Source of the DNA: Porphyra umbilicalis
Taxonomy: Eukaryota; Rhodophyta; Bangiophyceae; Bangiales; Bangiaceae
Assembly: GCA_002049455.2 (NCBI GenBank)
Contig: KV918977.1
Coordinates: 1-64,000 of the forward strand
Reading direction: 5' to 3'
Length of the DNA: 64,000 nucleotides
Both the position numbers and the translations under genes were made by a program. How positions within the stretch are numbered: position 1 is the first letter of the stretch; every line of letters starts with the position of its first letter. Positions 10,088-21,217 of this stretch are shown piece after piece. Under the pieces are notes generated by a model. The model ran no database searches, was not told where the DNA came from, and was given only the letters and a program-made list of their open reading frames with translations.

Positions 10088-10666
10088 GTGGCCGCCGGCT
10101 TGAGAAGACCGACCAACCGGCGACGCCCAGCCACAGCGGCGAGGAGACACTCGACGGCCGCCCGTATCCCACCCCCGACCGCCGTGTCCGCCGTTGCCGT
10201 CGGGCGGTTGCTCCCAACGGCCGCCGGCTTGATTGCGCTTCCAGGAAGCCGGCGGCACCCACTCGTCACGCGGCGGCAGCGACGCCCGTCCCGCTCCCCC
10301 TCCCAAATGTCCGCCACCTTGGTTGGGATCAAACCTTGGTCCCGGTCCCCAGCTGCCGCGCGCCGGCAGTGACGACCATCCCGCCCCCTCGGCCCAATTG
10401 CCGCCGCCCTGGTTCGGTGCAGCGTTGGGCGGCGGCACCCAGGCGCCGCCAGCTACCGGCGGTCCTTGGCCAGCCGGCGGCGCACAGCTACTAGAGACAG
10501 GAAGCGCGGGCCCCCCGCGTGGTGGGGCCGACGTTGAGCAAGGTGGGCAGCCCGCGACGTGGCAGGAGCACGTGCACCGCGCGAGCACCGCGAGCCGCTC
10601 TTGATGACGACGACGCTGGTCACGGCGACGCTCCGTGTCGCGCTCCCGGTCCGGCTTACGGGTCAT
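10088..10666 (-). pseudogene. 5' part of the same split gene, with candidate start codon
   Basis: From the ATG at 10666 the frame gives 193 codons: a very basic start (MTRKPDRERDTERRRDQ), a short Cys-rich stretch (CTCSCHVAGCPPC) and then imperfect repeats with WVPP, NQGGGNW and NQAGGRW motifs like those in 3321-5252. It runs directly into the right end of the Harbinger element, where a TAG arises from the TA duplication. The frame is open upstream to an ATG at 10978, so the start is uncertain. As it stands, the gene is cut from its Myb/SANT-like part by 4.8 kb of transposon. Confidence 0.55.
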
Positions 10667-12371
10667 GATCAGAAAGGGGGGGGGGAAAGAAGGCCGGCTT
10701 TTGAAGGCCGGAGGTGGAGACGGGGACAAGGGGGGAGCGGTGACCAGAGCACATGGGCGCGCCGCCGGAGCTCGCGGTACACCGGCGGCGTGTCGGTTGC
10801 AACAGGCGCGCGCGGGAGGCAAGAAGGAGAGAATCAGCACGAGTGGGGCAGGGGGAGGAGGGGCAGGAGCCGCCGGCGTCTTCGGCTCAGGCACGCCGGC
10901 GGCAAGCACGTGATCGGTGTCGCGCAGGCGGTCGTTGGGCCAGAGGGCGGGAGGGTGGCGCGCCCCCGCAAGCTGCACCAGTGCTCGACCGTGCCCCCGG
11001 GACCCCTCGTGCGCGCTGGACGAGGGGGCGGGGCGGGGCGCAGGCCCGCAGCGGGCCCAAAACGCACGAGGTGTCTTCGAGGGCGCCCGAGGTGGACACG
11101 AACCCCGGGTGACGCCTCCCCAGCCGCAATGCGCGGTGACCCGCGCGCCCTCTACGCACCCCCGCCCAATCCGCAGTGGTCACGGGGTGGCCCCAATTGA
11201 CCAGTTGGGCGGAAGGGGGGCACACAGGACACAGGAAACAACACAATCTGATCACGGGCCGGCTGACCCCTCGCCGCATCGAATCCGCCTCCCATCTGAG
11301 TTTTTCTAAACAATTCCGCGAGCCAATGACAAGGCTCCATACGACTACAACCTTTTCAATATTTCCCCATGTCAAGCAAACAAATCGTGAGACTGGTTGC
11401 GGGATCGGACCAGTTTTCTGGCGTCGGACCAGCGATACTGCCCCAATGGATTTTTGCACCAGCCCACCTCCAGGGACTGCCAACGCCTGGTCCAACGAAC
11501 GGCGTCGGCCACCGTTGCTTCTGGAAGCACCCGAATGGCGCTTCGGGACGGACCGCGCGGTCCACGACTCGGGCTTGTCGCGACAGCGCATCGCATCACG
11601 CACCCGTTGAGGGAACCTCGACCAACGCCAACACCTCTGTTGTGTCCCGTGAGACTCGGGTTTGAGACAAGTGTGCCAAGTTTCTCCCGCCATGCTGACT
11701 CTGGACGCGTGGTGCGACCACTTCGTCCGATGTTCACGATTCGTGTCTCTCTATTTCAGACGTGTGTGCCAAAAGTGTATTTTATTGCCGCGATTTGGAA
11801 GGTTCCACTAGGATCATAGACACTTTGTCTCACGATCTCTGCCGCACGGCAGCCTTTTCGTCCGGTGTGTCTTGCCATCGAGACTGCTTCACGATAAGCA
11901 CGAATTTGGACCACTTGGGGACGAACGTTGCTGGGCGCGCATCCCCCATCTTGCTTTCCCCATCTGGTGAGCATGTAGCCCTCGTTTCCGGTAACTCCAG
12001 GAGGGCAGAGGGCCCTCTTGGATGAGAAAAATGGGGGGCCGCTCACCGCCCTCCACGTAAGCAAACGTGGCATATTCCGTTTGGGGTTTCAGAACTTGGG
12101 GGAGACGTTGTTGGGTGTGCTCTTACTATTTACATGGTACATAGATTCCCTGACCTCAAGGCCAGGGAACTTGATCGTCGAGTCCAATTGGTTCCGGCTG
12201 ATCACGAATGAAGGGGATTGTGAGTTGCGCCAGCTGGATTCACAGTATTTGGAAAACATACATACAGTGAGGATTAAGCTCTCTCGTGTCGTTGTTTTCG
12301 TTGTTCCTCTGTGGACCCTCCACTGTCTTTCTCCGGGTACATTCGCGCCCCTCTTCCCCGCTGGTGCAGCC
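10667..12371. other. Intergenic stretch between the split gene and CMC2
   Basis: No supported gene. The left part is GC-rich with CCGCCGGC motifs like those of the 1-1640 array; the right part (11.3-12.37 kb) is less GC-rich and presumably holds the CMC2 promoter. It contains a 20-bp imperfect palindrome at 12148-12167. Confidence 0.5.
12148..12167. repeat. Dispersed 20-bp palindrome (CCCTG..CAGGG type)
   Basis: CCCTGACCTCAAGGCCAGGG, followed by AACTTG. Related palindromes are at 16055-16074, 26941-26960 and 46394-46413; two of these end copies of a dispersed repeat. Confidence 0.55.
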
Positions 12372-12979
12372 ATGCATCCTCACCTGGCAACCCATCTACA
12401 CCCATCAGTGCGTTTCTATTGCCTTCCCACCTATCCGGTTGTTTTCCGGGCTGCGTTCGACGTCTCTGGGTCGCGCCATCAGCGGTTGCGCATGCCTCGT
12501 CTTCCAACGTCGACACCCTTGGTGCACACTTTGCAGTTTGTGCTCACACTCGGTCTCACTCGTCTCCTTCGCGTGTTCTTTCTGTTGGTTGTGGCATGTG
12601 AGCGTTTTGTGTGGTGTGCCTGCTCATTCTTTGACTATGTTTCTCTTCCTTGCCCGCCATCCCCTCACCCTCTGCCCTCCCACCGTCTACCTACCGATTG
12701 GGTTGGCCGACGCAGTGCCAAGATGCCATCCTGGCTCTCTCCACGTGCCATGAAGGCCACCCCTTAACCAAGTTTTTTGGCGCCTGCAATGATGCCAAGG
12801 CGGCGCTCGACGCGTGCCTCGCCGACGAGTACCTCATCCGCCGCGAGATGAACAGCGAGGCGGCGGCCGAATCCCACGCGCGCTTACGCGAGCGGATGCG
12901 GTTGGAACAGGAGGAGCAGGCGGCTGGGGCTCCTGCGGCGGCAAACCAAAGGGCAGCGGCGGGGGCGGCGCGGCCCTGA
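12372..12979 (+). CDS. CMC2: CMC2-like twin CX9C mitochondrial protein, two exons (12372-12407, 12716-12979)
   Basis: Exon 1 encodes MHPHLATHLHPS, the hallmark start of CMC2 (COX assembly mitochondrial protein 2). A GT-AG intron of 308 bp (12408-12715) leads to exon 2, which begins at the first cysteine. The 99-residue product has two CX9C motifs, C13-C23 and C36-C46, with HPLTKFFGACND between them as in the family. A charged Arg/Glu helix and an Ala-rich tail follow. Known members are imported into the mitochondrial intermembrane space by the Mia40 relay and support cytochrome c oxidase biogenesis. Exon joining preserves phase exactly (36 + 264 nt). The gene converges on ENY2, whose stop lies 423 bp downstream. 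The C-terminal extension is longer than in human CMC2. Confidence 0.9.
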
Positions 12980-13402
12980 GCGCACGGGCGGGACGGCTCG
13001 TCGGCGGGCGGGCGGCTGGCGGCGTGCGCTGGGTGGTGGAGGATGCACGGATGGTGCAGTGGCGCTGTCACCTGCCCGGGAGGCGCTGCCGCGTGCTCGG
13101 GGCGCCCGAGAGACGCGGGCACGGCTCAGCGGGGCTGCACGGTGGCTTGGTGAGGGTGAGCGGACGGTGGTGACCGGGGCGGGAGGTGCGCCCGTGCCGG
13201 CGGCGGGGTGCTCTGTTATTGAGTGACACGCGGTGAGGCTGGTGCATGCCTCGGGTGTTTGTGCGGGGCCCTCGGACGCCGCCCAGTGGCGGCTCGAGCG
13301 GGGGCGCCGAGCAGTGCATTGGCGTTTGCGTTCGTTATGCCTCTTCGCAGCGCAGCCTTTCTGTTTTTTTTGGGTGTCTCGCCGCACACCTTGGCGGCAC
13401 AC

Positions 13403-14410
13403 CTACACGCCGTGGAGCCTACCAGACGGCCGCGTGGATGAAGAGGACGGAGGCGCGTGGCGCCTCACAAACGCAAGTGTCTCTCCCACCACCGCCGTCA
13501 TGACGCTGTCCGGCAGCGCATCTGCACGGACCGGCGTCCCGCGCCTCCCCCAGTCGCAGGCGTGTACAGACGAGTGGTGAGTGACCATAGTCGGGCGAAC
13601 GTCAGCTCTCCCCACACCCACCCCCCGGGCCAGCCAACCCGATGCAACCGGCCGACCAAGCGACTCGCAAAAGCCCCAAACGAGCGTGCACGCCGGCAAC
13701 CTTCCAACGACACGAGCCAAACGTACCGTGCGCCGCTTGTTCGACCGCAGCAACCAGCTCGTCTGCCGTCATGGGGGGAGCATCCGCGCCAGTCTCCCCA
13801 TCCCGCCCTTGTTGCGCTGCCTGCAGACGGAGCCGCCTTTCGCGACCGAGTTGCGATGGGGAGTTAGCAGCGGAAAGGAGCAATGCAACGGCCCCATCCA
13901 TACAGGACGGCACAAGACCTCGAACCTCCATGTCTCGCCCACTGCACTGAGAACGAGCGCGACCATGCCCTCGCGTGCTGCCCCCCGGCGGTTAACGAAC
14001 CTCACGGGCCATGGCCTTGACGCGTGCGCGCCAGCCCGACGTGTCGAGCTCCCGCCGCGTCTGATGCATCAGCCTGGGCGTTGGGAGAAACAAGTCACGC
14101 ACCACCGAGCACGAGCAACAAACAGAGAAAAGAAAAAAGAGGAGCCCGGGAGCGTACAACTTGACCACAAGCGACGTTGGTTGGTGCCCTGCGGCAAGCA
14201 CGCACCACGCCGCGGACCCGCCACCCGGCCGCCACCCATTGCCCCGCCGCCGACGGCCCCATGGCGCCCCGTGACAGCGCCTCACTCGCCAACCACAGCC
14301 TACCGATATGCTTCGCCCGTGGAGTAGAGGCGCTCCAGAAACACATTGGCGGCTCGCTGGGAGCCCCGCTCCTCGTGCGCCGGCGCCGGGGGGGACGACG
14401 TGTTGGCCAT
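13403..14410 (-). CDS. ENY2: ENY2/SUS1 transcription-export factor, four exons
   Basis: Exons on the minus strand: 14410-14304, 14073-14001, 13820-13727 and 13521-13403, with GT-AG introns of 230, 180 and 205 bp. Phases agree at every junction, giving 130 residues. The product aligns with ENY2/Sus1 throughout: FLERLYSTGEAYRLMHQTRRELDTSGW (family pattern L.E.GE..RLK.LLR..L...GW, broken here by the first splice), RARVKAMARE, then MTADELVAAVEQ and DALPDSVMTAVGETLAFVRRHA (family VDDLVAEI and ALVPDSVKKELLQRIRTFL). Known members sit in the SAGA deubiquitinase module and the TREX-2 export complex. An insert of about 15 residues (QQGRDGETGADAPP) and a Ser/Arg tail are unusual. The start is the only ATG in frame before the conserved block. 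Yeast SUS1 also has introns, a notable parallel. Confidence 0.88.
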
Positions 14411-15339
14411 GGCGCCGGCCGCGGTCAAGCACCGCACCGTTTGGACCAACTTTTCGAGCCTATGGGGCCAGAGGCGGTTCCGACCTTATCCGCCACCAAC
14501 GGGGGGGGGGGGGTGGGGGGGGCAGGGGGCGGGGAAGGAGAATACGGCCTGGGGCGACGAGGGGAAGGCCGTGCGACCGCAGTGACGGAATCAGCACGTG
14601 GTCAGCACGTGGTCGGGACGGGGCCTGGAATGCTCGTGGATGGATTGGCTCATGACAGTCTGTGATTGGCGCGATGGGTGCGCTGCACTGTACAGGCATT
14701 ATTCAGTTTTATCCACTGCCATTTGTTTACACTGTCAGGAGCGACTTAAGCGAGCATCTGCCGACTTGCGGATCCGCAGCAATCGTACGAATCCAGTACC
14801 CCAACACTCAGCCGCGGCAGCGGCGGCATCAATAGCATTGGAGAGTGTCATGGTGGTATGAGGATCGCCGTGGGTACGAGTGGTGCGGCACGGTAGGTAG
14901 GGAGAGGAGCATAGGTGTGGTCGGTGCAGACGAATCACGCCTAAGTCGGCTGGATCGGCTTGGCCATCAGCGGAGCTCCGATCGCAAACGGCAGGGGTTA
15001 TATACCGATCCGTGGAGTTCAAGTAAACCGTTTTGTCTTAAATCAAGTACAAAAACCGGGTGGCAAGTGCGTTTTAATTTCACATTCCTCCATCTCTCGG
15101 GCTCTGTGGTGCCTCCGTGGTCCCGGTTAAATCCACTGTGGATGTAACCGGGACGGATATAACTGAATACAAAAAAAAAAGTGTATTATGATATGCCCTT
15201 CTCGAGGTGCTGCTGCCGTTTCTGCCCCAGCCAGAGGTGGCGAGTGATGTTCATTTCATTAAAATCATGATGATTATAATCTTTACGAGTAGGTCCCCCA
15301 GGGCAGGGACCAGGTAGCGAAGCTTCCACTTTTTGTGAG
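14411..15339. other. Upstream region of ENY2, no supported gene
   Basis: Contains a G run (14502-14520), probably the ENY2 promoter, and at about 15000-15165 an AT-richer stretch with loosely matching inverted segments (GTTATAT..CCG) that could be a small eroded inverted-repeat element. Confidence 0.4.
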
Positions 15340-16074
15340 AACATAGACACACAGTTTTGGAATTCCAGGCACTTGCGTGCAATACTCTGGCCTTCAGGGC
15401 GGTGGCGCGCTCGGCGACGCATTGACACCGGGCACGCCGGCCGGCTCTATGGCCGCGAGCGCGCACGGGGGCACGTACAGTCACGTCGCCGTGGTGGGGG
15501 GGGCGTCGGGCGCGGAAGGGGGTACTGTCTCCGCCACCGCAGCGGCGGCGGCCCGCCGGCGTCGCGCGGCGCCCACGGGCGAGGCCGTCACTCCGCCGCG
15601 CAGCGCACCTGCGCACGGCGGGCAGGGTGGCTGACACGGCGCACGGGCGGGCGGGTGGGACTGATAGCCGCGCGACGAGGCGCCTGTAACCGCGCCGCTA
15701 GATGGCGTCAGCAACCGCCGACGCGCCGCTGCAACAGAAGACGGCGCGCAGGCACGATCACCCGCGGGTCATCGTGGGCGGGTCAAGCCCCGGCAGTCGC
15801 TGCGCGCGGTCACCGCGCGCAACTCGGGGCGGTAGAGGGGGCACGAGGGCAGGCGCCGTCCGGACCCAGTGACCCCTGTGGCAGGACAGTCCTTCTCAGC
15901 CACGTAACTCCATTCGTCTTTAGCGTCATCGCAACCCTTCCAACACTGACACGCCCCCAGATCCCTGAGGACACGAATGCAGGCTGCCACCTCTGAAACG
16001 GAGAGCATGTCCCTTGATCCAAGTATATGTGTGCATCACTACATTTCTAGAGCACCCTGTCCTAAAGGCCAGGG
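15340..16074 (+). repeat. Dispersed repeat, copy 1 (second copy inverted at 46394-47045)
   Basis: From about 15340 to the palindrome ending at 16074 this matches the reverse complement of 46394-47045 at high but imperfect identity. It includes GGCACTTGCGTGCAATACTC, a CTGGCCTTCAGGG box at 15387-15399 and an Ala/Arg-rich GC middle. Both copies end in the same 20-bp palindrome (16055-16074, followed by GGCCAGGGAA) and then diverge. Copy 1 carries roughly 100 bp more than copy 2 in the middle. No protein domain or poly(A) tail is seen; the right end is sharp and the left is not. Confidence 0.75.
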
Positions 16075-16507
16075 AATACCAAAGATCGCCTACTTTCCAC
16101 GAGTGTGGCCCACATTCTGTGGTCGTGGCAAGAGAGCCGCCTCCGTTCACACACGCGGTTCGCACAATGCGTGGAGGCTGAGAATTCTTTCATTGATTGT
16201 TGCCGCCCTCATGGCCTCAGATTGGCTCACCGGTGTCACTGGAAACTCTCAGAAGTCTCTTGGGAGCGTCAACCAATGGCGCCTTCCGTCTGGCCACTGC
16301 TCAGAAAGAGCCTTCAACTTGTTGCCCCACTTCCTGCACACTGTGAGACAGCACAAAGCAGGGTCATGCACTGCGCCACAAATCTTCCGCTGAGGCCCGT
16401 TCGTAGTTGAGCCTCCTGTGCTGTGACTGCTCGTGTAATGACCAAAAATCTAAGAAGCGAACGCGCGCCTGTGCCGTGGTGTGACGCGGTAATGAGGAAG
16501 TGGTGCG

Positions 16508-17743
16508 AATAATAATGGCGCTCTGTATCGCCGGACGCCTTACGGCAACCAATTGGTCGTACCAAAGTCATTAAGCGAGCGCGTCTTGACGCTCGAGCAC
16601 CACGCCACAGTGGCAGCCCATCCCGGTATGAACCGGATGTATTACACCATGCGAAAGGAATATTACTGGCATTCGATGGTAACGGACATCCACACCACCA
16701 TCACGGAAAGCACAACTTGTGTTCAAAACCGCCTCGCCTTGCGGCGACACACCACGCCCCAGACGCTGTTCCCGGCTTCTGAGCCTCTCACGGAATTGTC
16801 CGTTGAAATCTTTGGGCCCGTCCCGGCCTCCAAGAAGGGCAATCGCTTCATCTTGGTTACTACCGACCGCTTCGCCAAGCTCACCACGTGTGTCGCCTGA
16901 CGACGAATTACGGCCGTGTCCGTGGCGTCAGCCATCATCGACGCGTGGGCGTCCACTTCGGGCCCCCGGACCGGATCCTATCGGACCAAGGGCCCCATTT
17001 CATGTCGAACTCTTCATCGCTCTGATGAAAATGCTTGGCATTGAAACGGTTCGTACCACGGGGAATTATCCCCGAAACAATGGGCAAGTTGAACGGTACA
17101 ACCGTACCATGGCTACTCATCTGCGACACTACGTCGCTGATGACCCATCACGATGAGACAACCTAATCCCGGTACTCACCATGGTGTGAAATAGCCAACC
17201 GCACCGGTCCACGGGTATCGCTCCATTTCATCTTGCGATTCCCCGACGGATCCCCAACCTCACGGTTCGCAGCTTGCCCCCGGGCACTCCGTTGGCCAAT
17301 AAGGAAGCGCTCAATGATGGGTCACCCCTAGATCGCAAACGAAAGTTCATGGCCCGCCTTCGCAGGCAGATCCCTATCGTTGTCGAGGCCTTGCGTAAGA
17401 CGCAACAACGTTACAAACGTAACTTTGACGACCGGGTCGCAACTCGCAATGCGGACGTCAAGATCCGAGACTACGTCTATACGACCAACCACGATCAGCA
17501 AAACAAGCTGCAAAGCAAGGCCATTGAACCCTTCGTAGTTGTTGACGCGGATGCGGATGCCTACACGTTCGTCATTGACATTGACGGGGAGGAACAGCGC
17601 GTCACCAGTGACCACGTCACCCCAGCTCCTCGTCCAACGACGACAAACACTGTGCCGCACCCTCTGCTAGATGGTCTAGACCCCGGCTGCACGCACCCTT
17701 CAGTGACTTGCGTCCCAGCCGCTTCGGTGCAAGACGTTCGGGC
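16508..17743 (+). pseudogene. Ty3/gypsy integrase remnant, 5' portion
   Basis: Pieces of a gypsy-type integrase in shifted frames. From 16508: a GALYRRTPYG lead-in and an HH-CC zinc domain (HHATVAAHPGM, YYWHSMVTDIH) whose first cysteine is replaced (ESTTCVQN). The catalytic core begins at LSVEIFGPVP, with Glu where Asp is usual, and breaks at the TGA near 16900. After a frame change come PDRILSDQGPHF (second Asp) and GQVERYNRT (the catalytic Glu). Two further TGA codons fall near 17154 and 17187, then an open C-terminal domain (17274 onward). No reverse transcriptase precedes it. The open C-terminal frame is interrupted at 17748 by the copia element and resumes at 22715. Confidence 0.8.
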
Positions 17744-17748
17744 CGCGG
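17744..17748. repeat. Target site duplication CGCGG (left)
   Basis: CGCGG immediately left of the LTR at 17749, identical to 22710-22714. Confidence 0.88.
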
Positions 17749-18165
17749 TTTTGAAACGCAGTGGGGATAGGGGTTCGGGGACCACGGTGAAGTGGTTGAG
17801 TGGCTTGAGCTTGTGTGTGTGTGTGCGAACGTGCTTTGTTGGTTTTCCTAAGGTTCCCCGCCTCTCCCAACCGAGAGCACCTCTCACATAGTCCCCACCG
17901 GCCCAAGTGCTCCCCCCTCCGGCGCCCACACCGACGCCCACGCCCTCGCACCAAATCGAATCACTCACCAAATCAAAAGCCACTAGAGCAAAGCGAAGAT
18001 CAAATCCAAAACACGCCAAACGTAACGCTCCAAGATGACCCAACACGAATGTGTGCAACTTGACCACGTCTTGCAAATGTACCATCTGCGGTACCGTAGG
18101 GGTCACCGACCATCATCCATCCGCGAACCGCCAGCGGAGTCGGCGACAAGCATCACAGTCCAACA
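17749..18165 (-). repeat. 3' LTR of the copia element
   Basis: 417 bp with a (GT)n run at about 17814-17828. Its outer terminal dinucleotide is changed (TT instead of TG in plus orientation) relative to the other LTR. Confidence 0.93.
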
Positions 18166-20009
18166 CTCCTCCTTGCTTGTTGCCGCGGCAGTTTTTGTTT
18201 GCAGTAAAGCCCCATGGTCTCGACAAGCTTGTCGTGCTTGGTCTTGCCGAGCTCCTTCGTCATCGAGTCCGCCATCATGTCGTCCGTTGCACAATGCTCC
18301 AGTGTCACCCTGTCCGTCGTGATGGCCTCGCGCACGAAGTGGTAGCGAATATCGATGTGCTTCGTGCCCTTGTGCTCGACGGGGTTCTTGGAGAAGTCAA
18401 TGCACCCGCTGTTGTCGACCTTGATGTTGATCGGCCCGCCCGAGATCGCTGTCCGCAGCCCTTGTGATGCCACGCTTTGCACGAGCTTGTTGAGCCAAAC
18501 AGCTTCCTTGCTGGCCTCACGGAGAGCCATGTACTCGGCTTCCATCGTCGACAGCGCCACCGTCTTCTGCAACTTAGAACCCCAACTGACGGCTGCTCCG
18601 CCAAAGATGAAGGTGAAGCCCGTCGTAGAACGTCGCGTCTCGTGGTCACCCGCCCAGTCAGCATCACAAAAGCCTTGTAGAACACAGAAGGAGTTCTTGT
18701 CGAAGACCAGCCCCTTGTCCATCGAACCCTTGACCTACCGTAGAACGCGCTTGATCGCCGCCCAATGCTCCTTGCCGTAGCACGAGACAAACCGACTCAG
18801 CTTCCCGATGGCGAAGGCGAGGTCAGGACGCGTCCCGACCATAGTCTAAAGGTACATTAGACTGCCGACGGCTTCGCGGTAGGGCAGCGCGTCGTCGCTC
18901 TCGTCGGCCTTGACCAGCTGCAGGCCCACCTCCAGCGGCGTGCCGATCGGGTTGCACTCCGCCATCCCGAACTTCTCTAGCACTTGCGCCGCGTACTTGC
19001 CCTGCGACAGCTTGAGGGTGCCCAACGCCTTGTCAAGACTAATCTCTAGCCAGAGGATGACCTTCGCCTCGCCCAAGTCCTTCATCTCAAAACGCTTGTG
19101 CAGAGCGTCCTTAATCTTGTGGATCGCCGCCAGGCTTGATTCCACCAGCAGAAGATCGTCTACGTACACCAGGACGATGATGATTTCGCCATCATCCATA
19201 AGGAGGTAAAGGTATGCATCCGGGTCAATGTTGTCAAACCCCTGCGACTTGAGGAAGTCGTCGAGCTTGGCGTACCACATCTTGGGGGCTTGCTTCAGCC
19301 CATACAGCGCTTGGATAAGACGACACACTTTGTCAGGATTTGTCGGATCGACATAGCCGTCTGGCTGCTCCATGTAGACCTCCTCGTCAAGGTCGCCGTT
19401 GAGGAATGCCGTCTTGACGTCCATCTGATGTAGCTCCCACCCGTTCGCCGCCGTCATCGCCAGGATGCATCGAATGGTGGCGAACTTGGCCACCGGCGCG
19501 AACGTCTCGTTGAAGTCGAGCCCCTTGATCTGCCGGTTCCCCATGAAGCACAGGCGCGCCTTGTGCCGCGTCGTGTTGTTCCCGTTCTTGTCAACTTCTT
19601 TCTTGACCTTGTAAACCCACTTGCCCTTCAGCACGCGTCGACTGGCCGGGCGATCCGTCAAGCGCCAAGTCTTGTTCTTGCAGATGGCCTTCATCTCCTC
19701 GTCCATAGGAATCTGCCACTTAGCCGATTCGTGCCCTTGAACGGCTTGCACGTACTTCGTGGGCGCCTCGTGAGCAACCAGGCTCACCAGGCCCCAGTAC
19801 TCGACAGGGGGTCGACGCGCTCTGCCGCTACGACGCAGCGTGTCTTGAGAGCCACCACAACCTTGATTGTCGTCCGCGGACTTGTCAGATCCATTGTCTT
19901 GCTTGTCATCCTTGTCGTCATTGTCAGCATCTACGGCTTCGCCGTCGCTTACAGAAGGCAAGCCCGTCTCGACCTCGACTTCTTCGTCTCCGGGAAGCTC
20001 CTCTGCAAC
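18153..20009 (-). pseudogene. copia reverse transcriptase and RNase H (two in-frame stops)
   Basis: The reverse transcriptase domain is complete: KWVYKVKKEVDKNG, FNETFAPVAKFATIRCILA, HQMDVKTAFLNGDLDEEVYMEQP, LYGLKQAPKMWY and the catalytic YVDD. TAG codons at about 18846-18848 (after SLMYL) and 18736-18738 (after RVLR) interrupt the frame. The RNase H follows with DADWAGDHETRRSTTGF, STMEAEYMA and KHIDIRYHF, and the frame ends at 18153 just inside the 3' LTR. Each stop could derive from a CAG codon by a single C-to-T change. Confidence 0.9.
18166..18174 (-). promoter_or_regulatory. Polypurine tract
   Basis: AAGGAGGAG on the coding strand directly before the 3' LTR, the expected second-strand primer. 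Confidence 0.6.
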
Positions 20010-21217
20010 TTATGCAACCTCGCTTACGTTCATCTCGGCGAACACGACGCTTCGTGCCTTGACGACCTTGCCGTCGTCGAGGATGACCTTGTACGCCTTG
20101 CTGCCGTCGGGATAGCCTAATAAGACGCCCTTCGCCGCCTTGTCGCCAAACTTGCCGTCGATGTGACTCTTGTGCAGCACCACCCAGCATGTCGACCCAA
20201 ACACCCGCATGTGGCTTACGTTGGGCTTATTCCTGGTCCACAGCTCAAAAGGCGTCTTGCCAACGGGAAGCGCCCGGCTCGTGACGCGGTTCTTGATGTA
20301 CACCTCCGTCTTGATGACATCCGCCCAAAGATCCTGATCGACGTCCTTGTGTCGCATCATGGTGCGAGCCAGCTCCACGAGAACTCGGTTGAGCCGCTCA
20401 GCAACTACGTTCCGCTGCGGCGTGTCGGGCACCGTGGTCTGGTGCGTCGTGCCGTTCTCATTGTGGAGAGCCTTGAATGCGTTCGACACATACTCGCCGC
20501 CATTGTCGGAGCGCAGGACCTTGATCTTGGTTCCCGTGTGCAGCTGGACCTTCGCAGCCACTTCTTGTACTCAGAGAGCAGATCGCTGTTCATCTGCAGA
20601 AAGACTACGTCTGTCCAGCGGGAGGAATCGTCGGTAAAGGTGCCGAAGTAGAGCGCACCGCCACGCGATGGCTCTGACATTGGCCCGCCCAGGTCCGAGT
20701 GCACGAGCTGCAGGCGCTTGCTGACTCGACCTCCTCCTGCACTAGGCTTAGGCGTCACAGCCGCCTTCCCATACACGCACGGCTCGCAGACGTCCTTGAC
20801 CGCCATGGAAGAGCACTTAATTCCGTCAATGTACTTGTTCTTGATCATCCGCTTAACGCCAGCCACGCTGACGTGCCGAAGGAGCTCATGCCATAGCTGC
20901 AGAGAGGCCACCGCAGCAACATCCGACATAGGGGCCATGTCCAGGTGGTAGAGCCCGATCTTACGCGTGCCGCACGCGGACATCTTCACGTTCATCTTGA
21001 TGATCGTCTTACCGCCCTTGCATGACACTTCCGCCCCACGCTCCTCCATCATACCGACCGACATGAGGTTGAAGCCCATTGTAGGAACATGGAGTACCTT
21101 CTCAAACTTGATCTTGCGCGTCTTGCCGTGAACGATGACGTCGAGCACGACGATTCCGACGCCCGCCGTGGCTATGGACCTCTTGTCACCCATCGTGACG
21201 CTGCGTCCCGTGGTCGT
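20010..21217 (-). pseudogene. copia integrase (frameshifted)
   Basis: It begins with a GAG-pre-integrase type region (LWHELLRHVSVAGVKRM, CEPCVYGKA) and a core with Asp in HSDLGGPM, Asp in RSDNGGEY and Glu in PQRNVVAERLNR, the DDE triad of copia integrase. A one-base deletion near 20570 (after SEYKK) shifts the frame. The segment ends at a TAA at 20010-20012 with the same frame continuing into the reverse transcriptase block. GYPDGSKAYKV marks the copia-type C-terminal part. Confidence 0.88.

Noticed and set aside
15000-15170. Short inverted-repeat element (GTTATAT ends)
   Set aside because: Arms match over only about ten bases with gaps; too weak to call.
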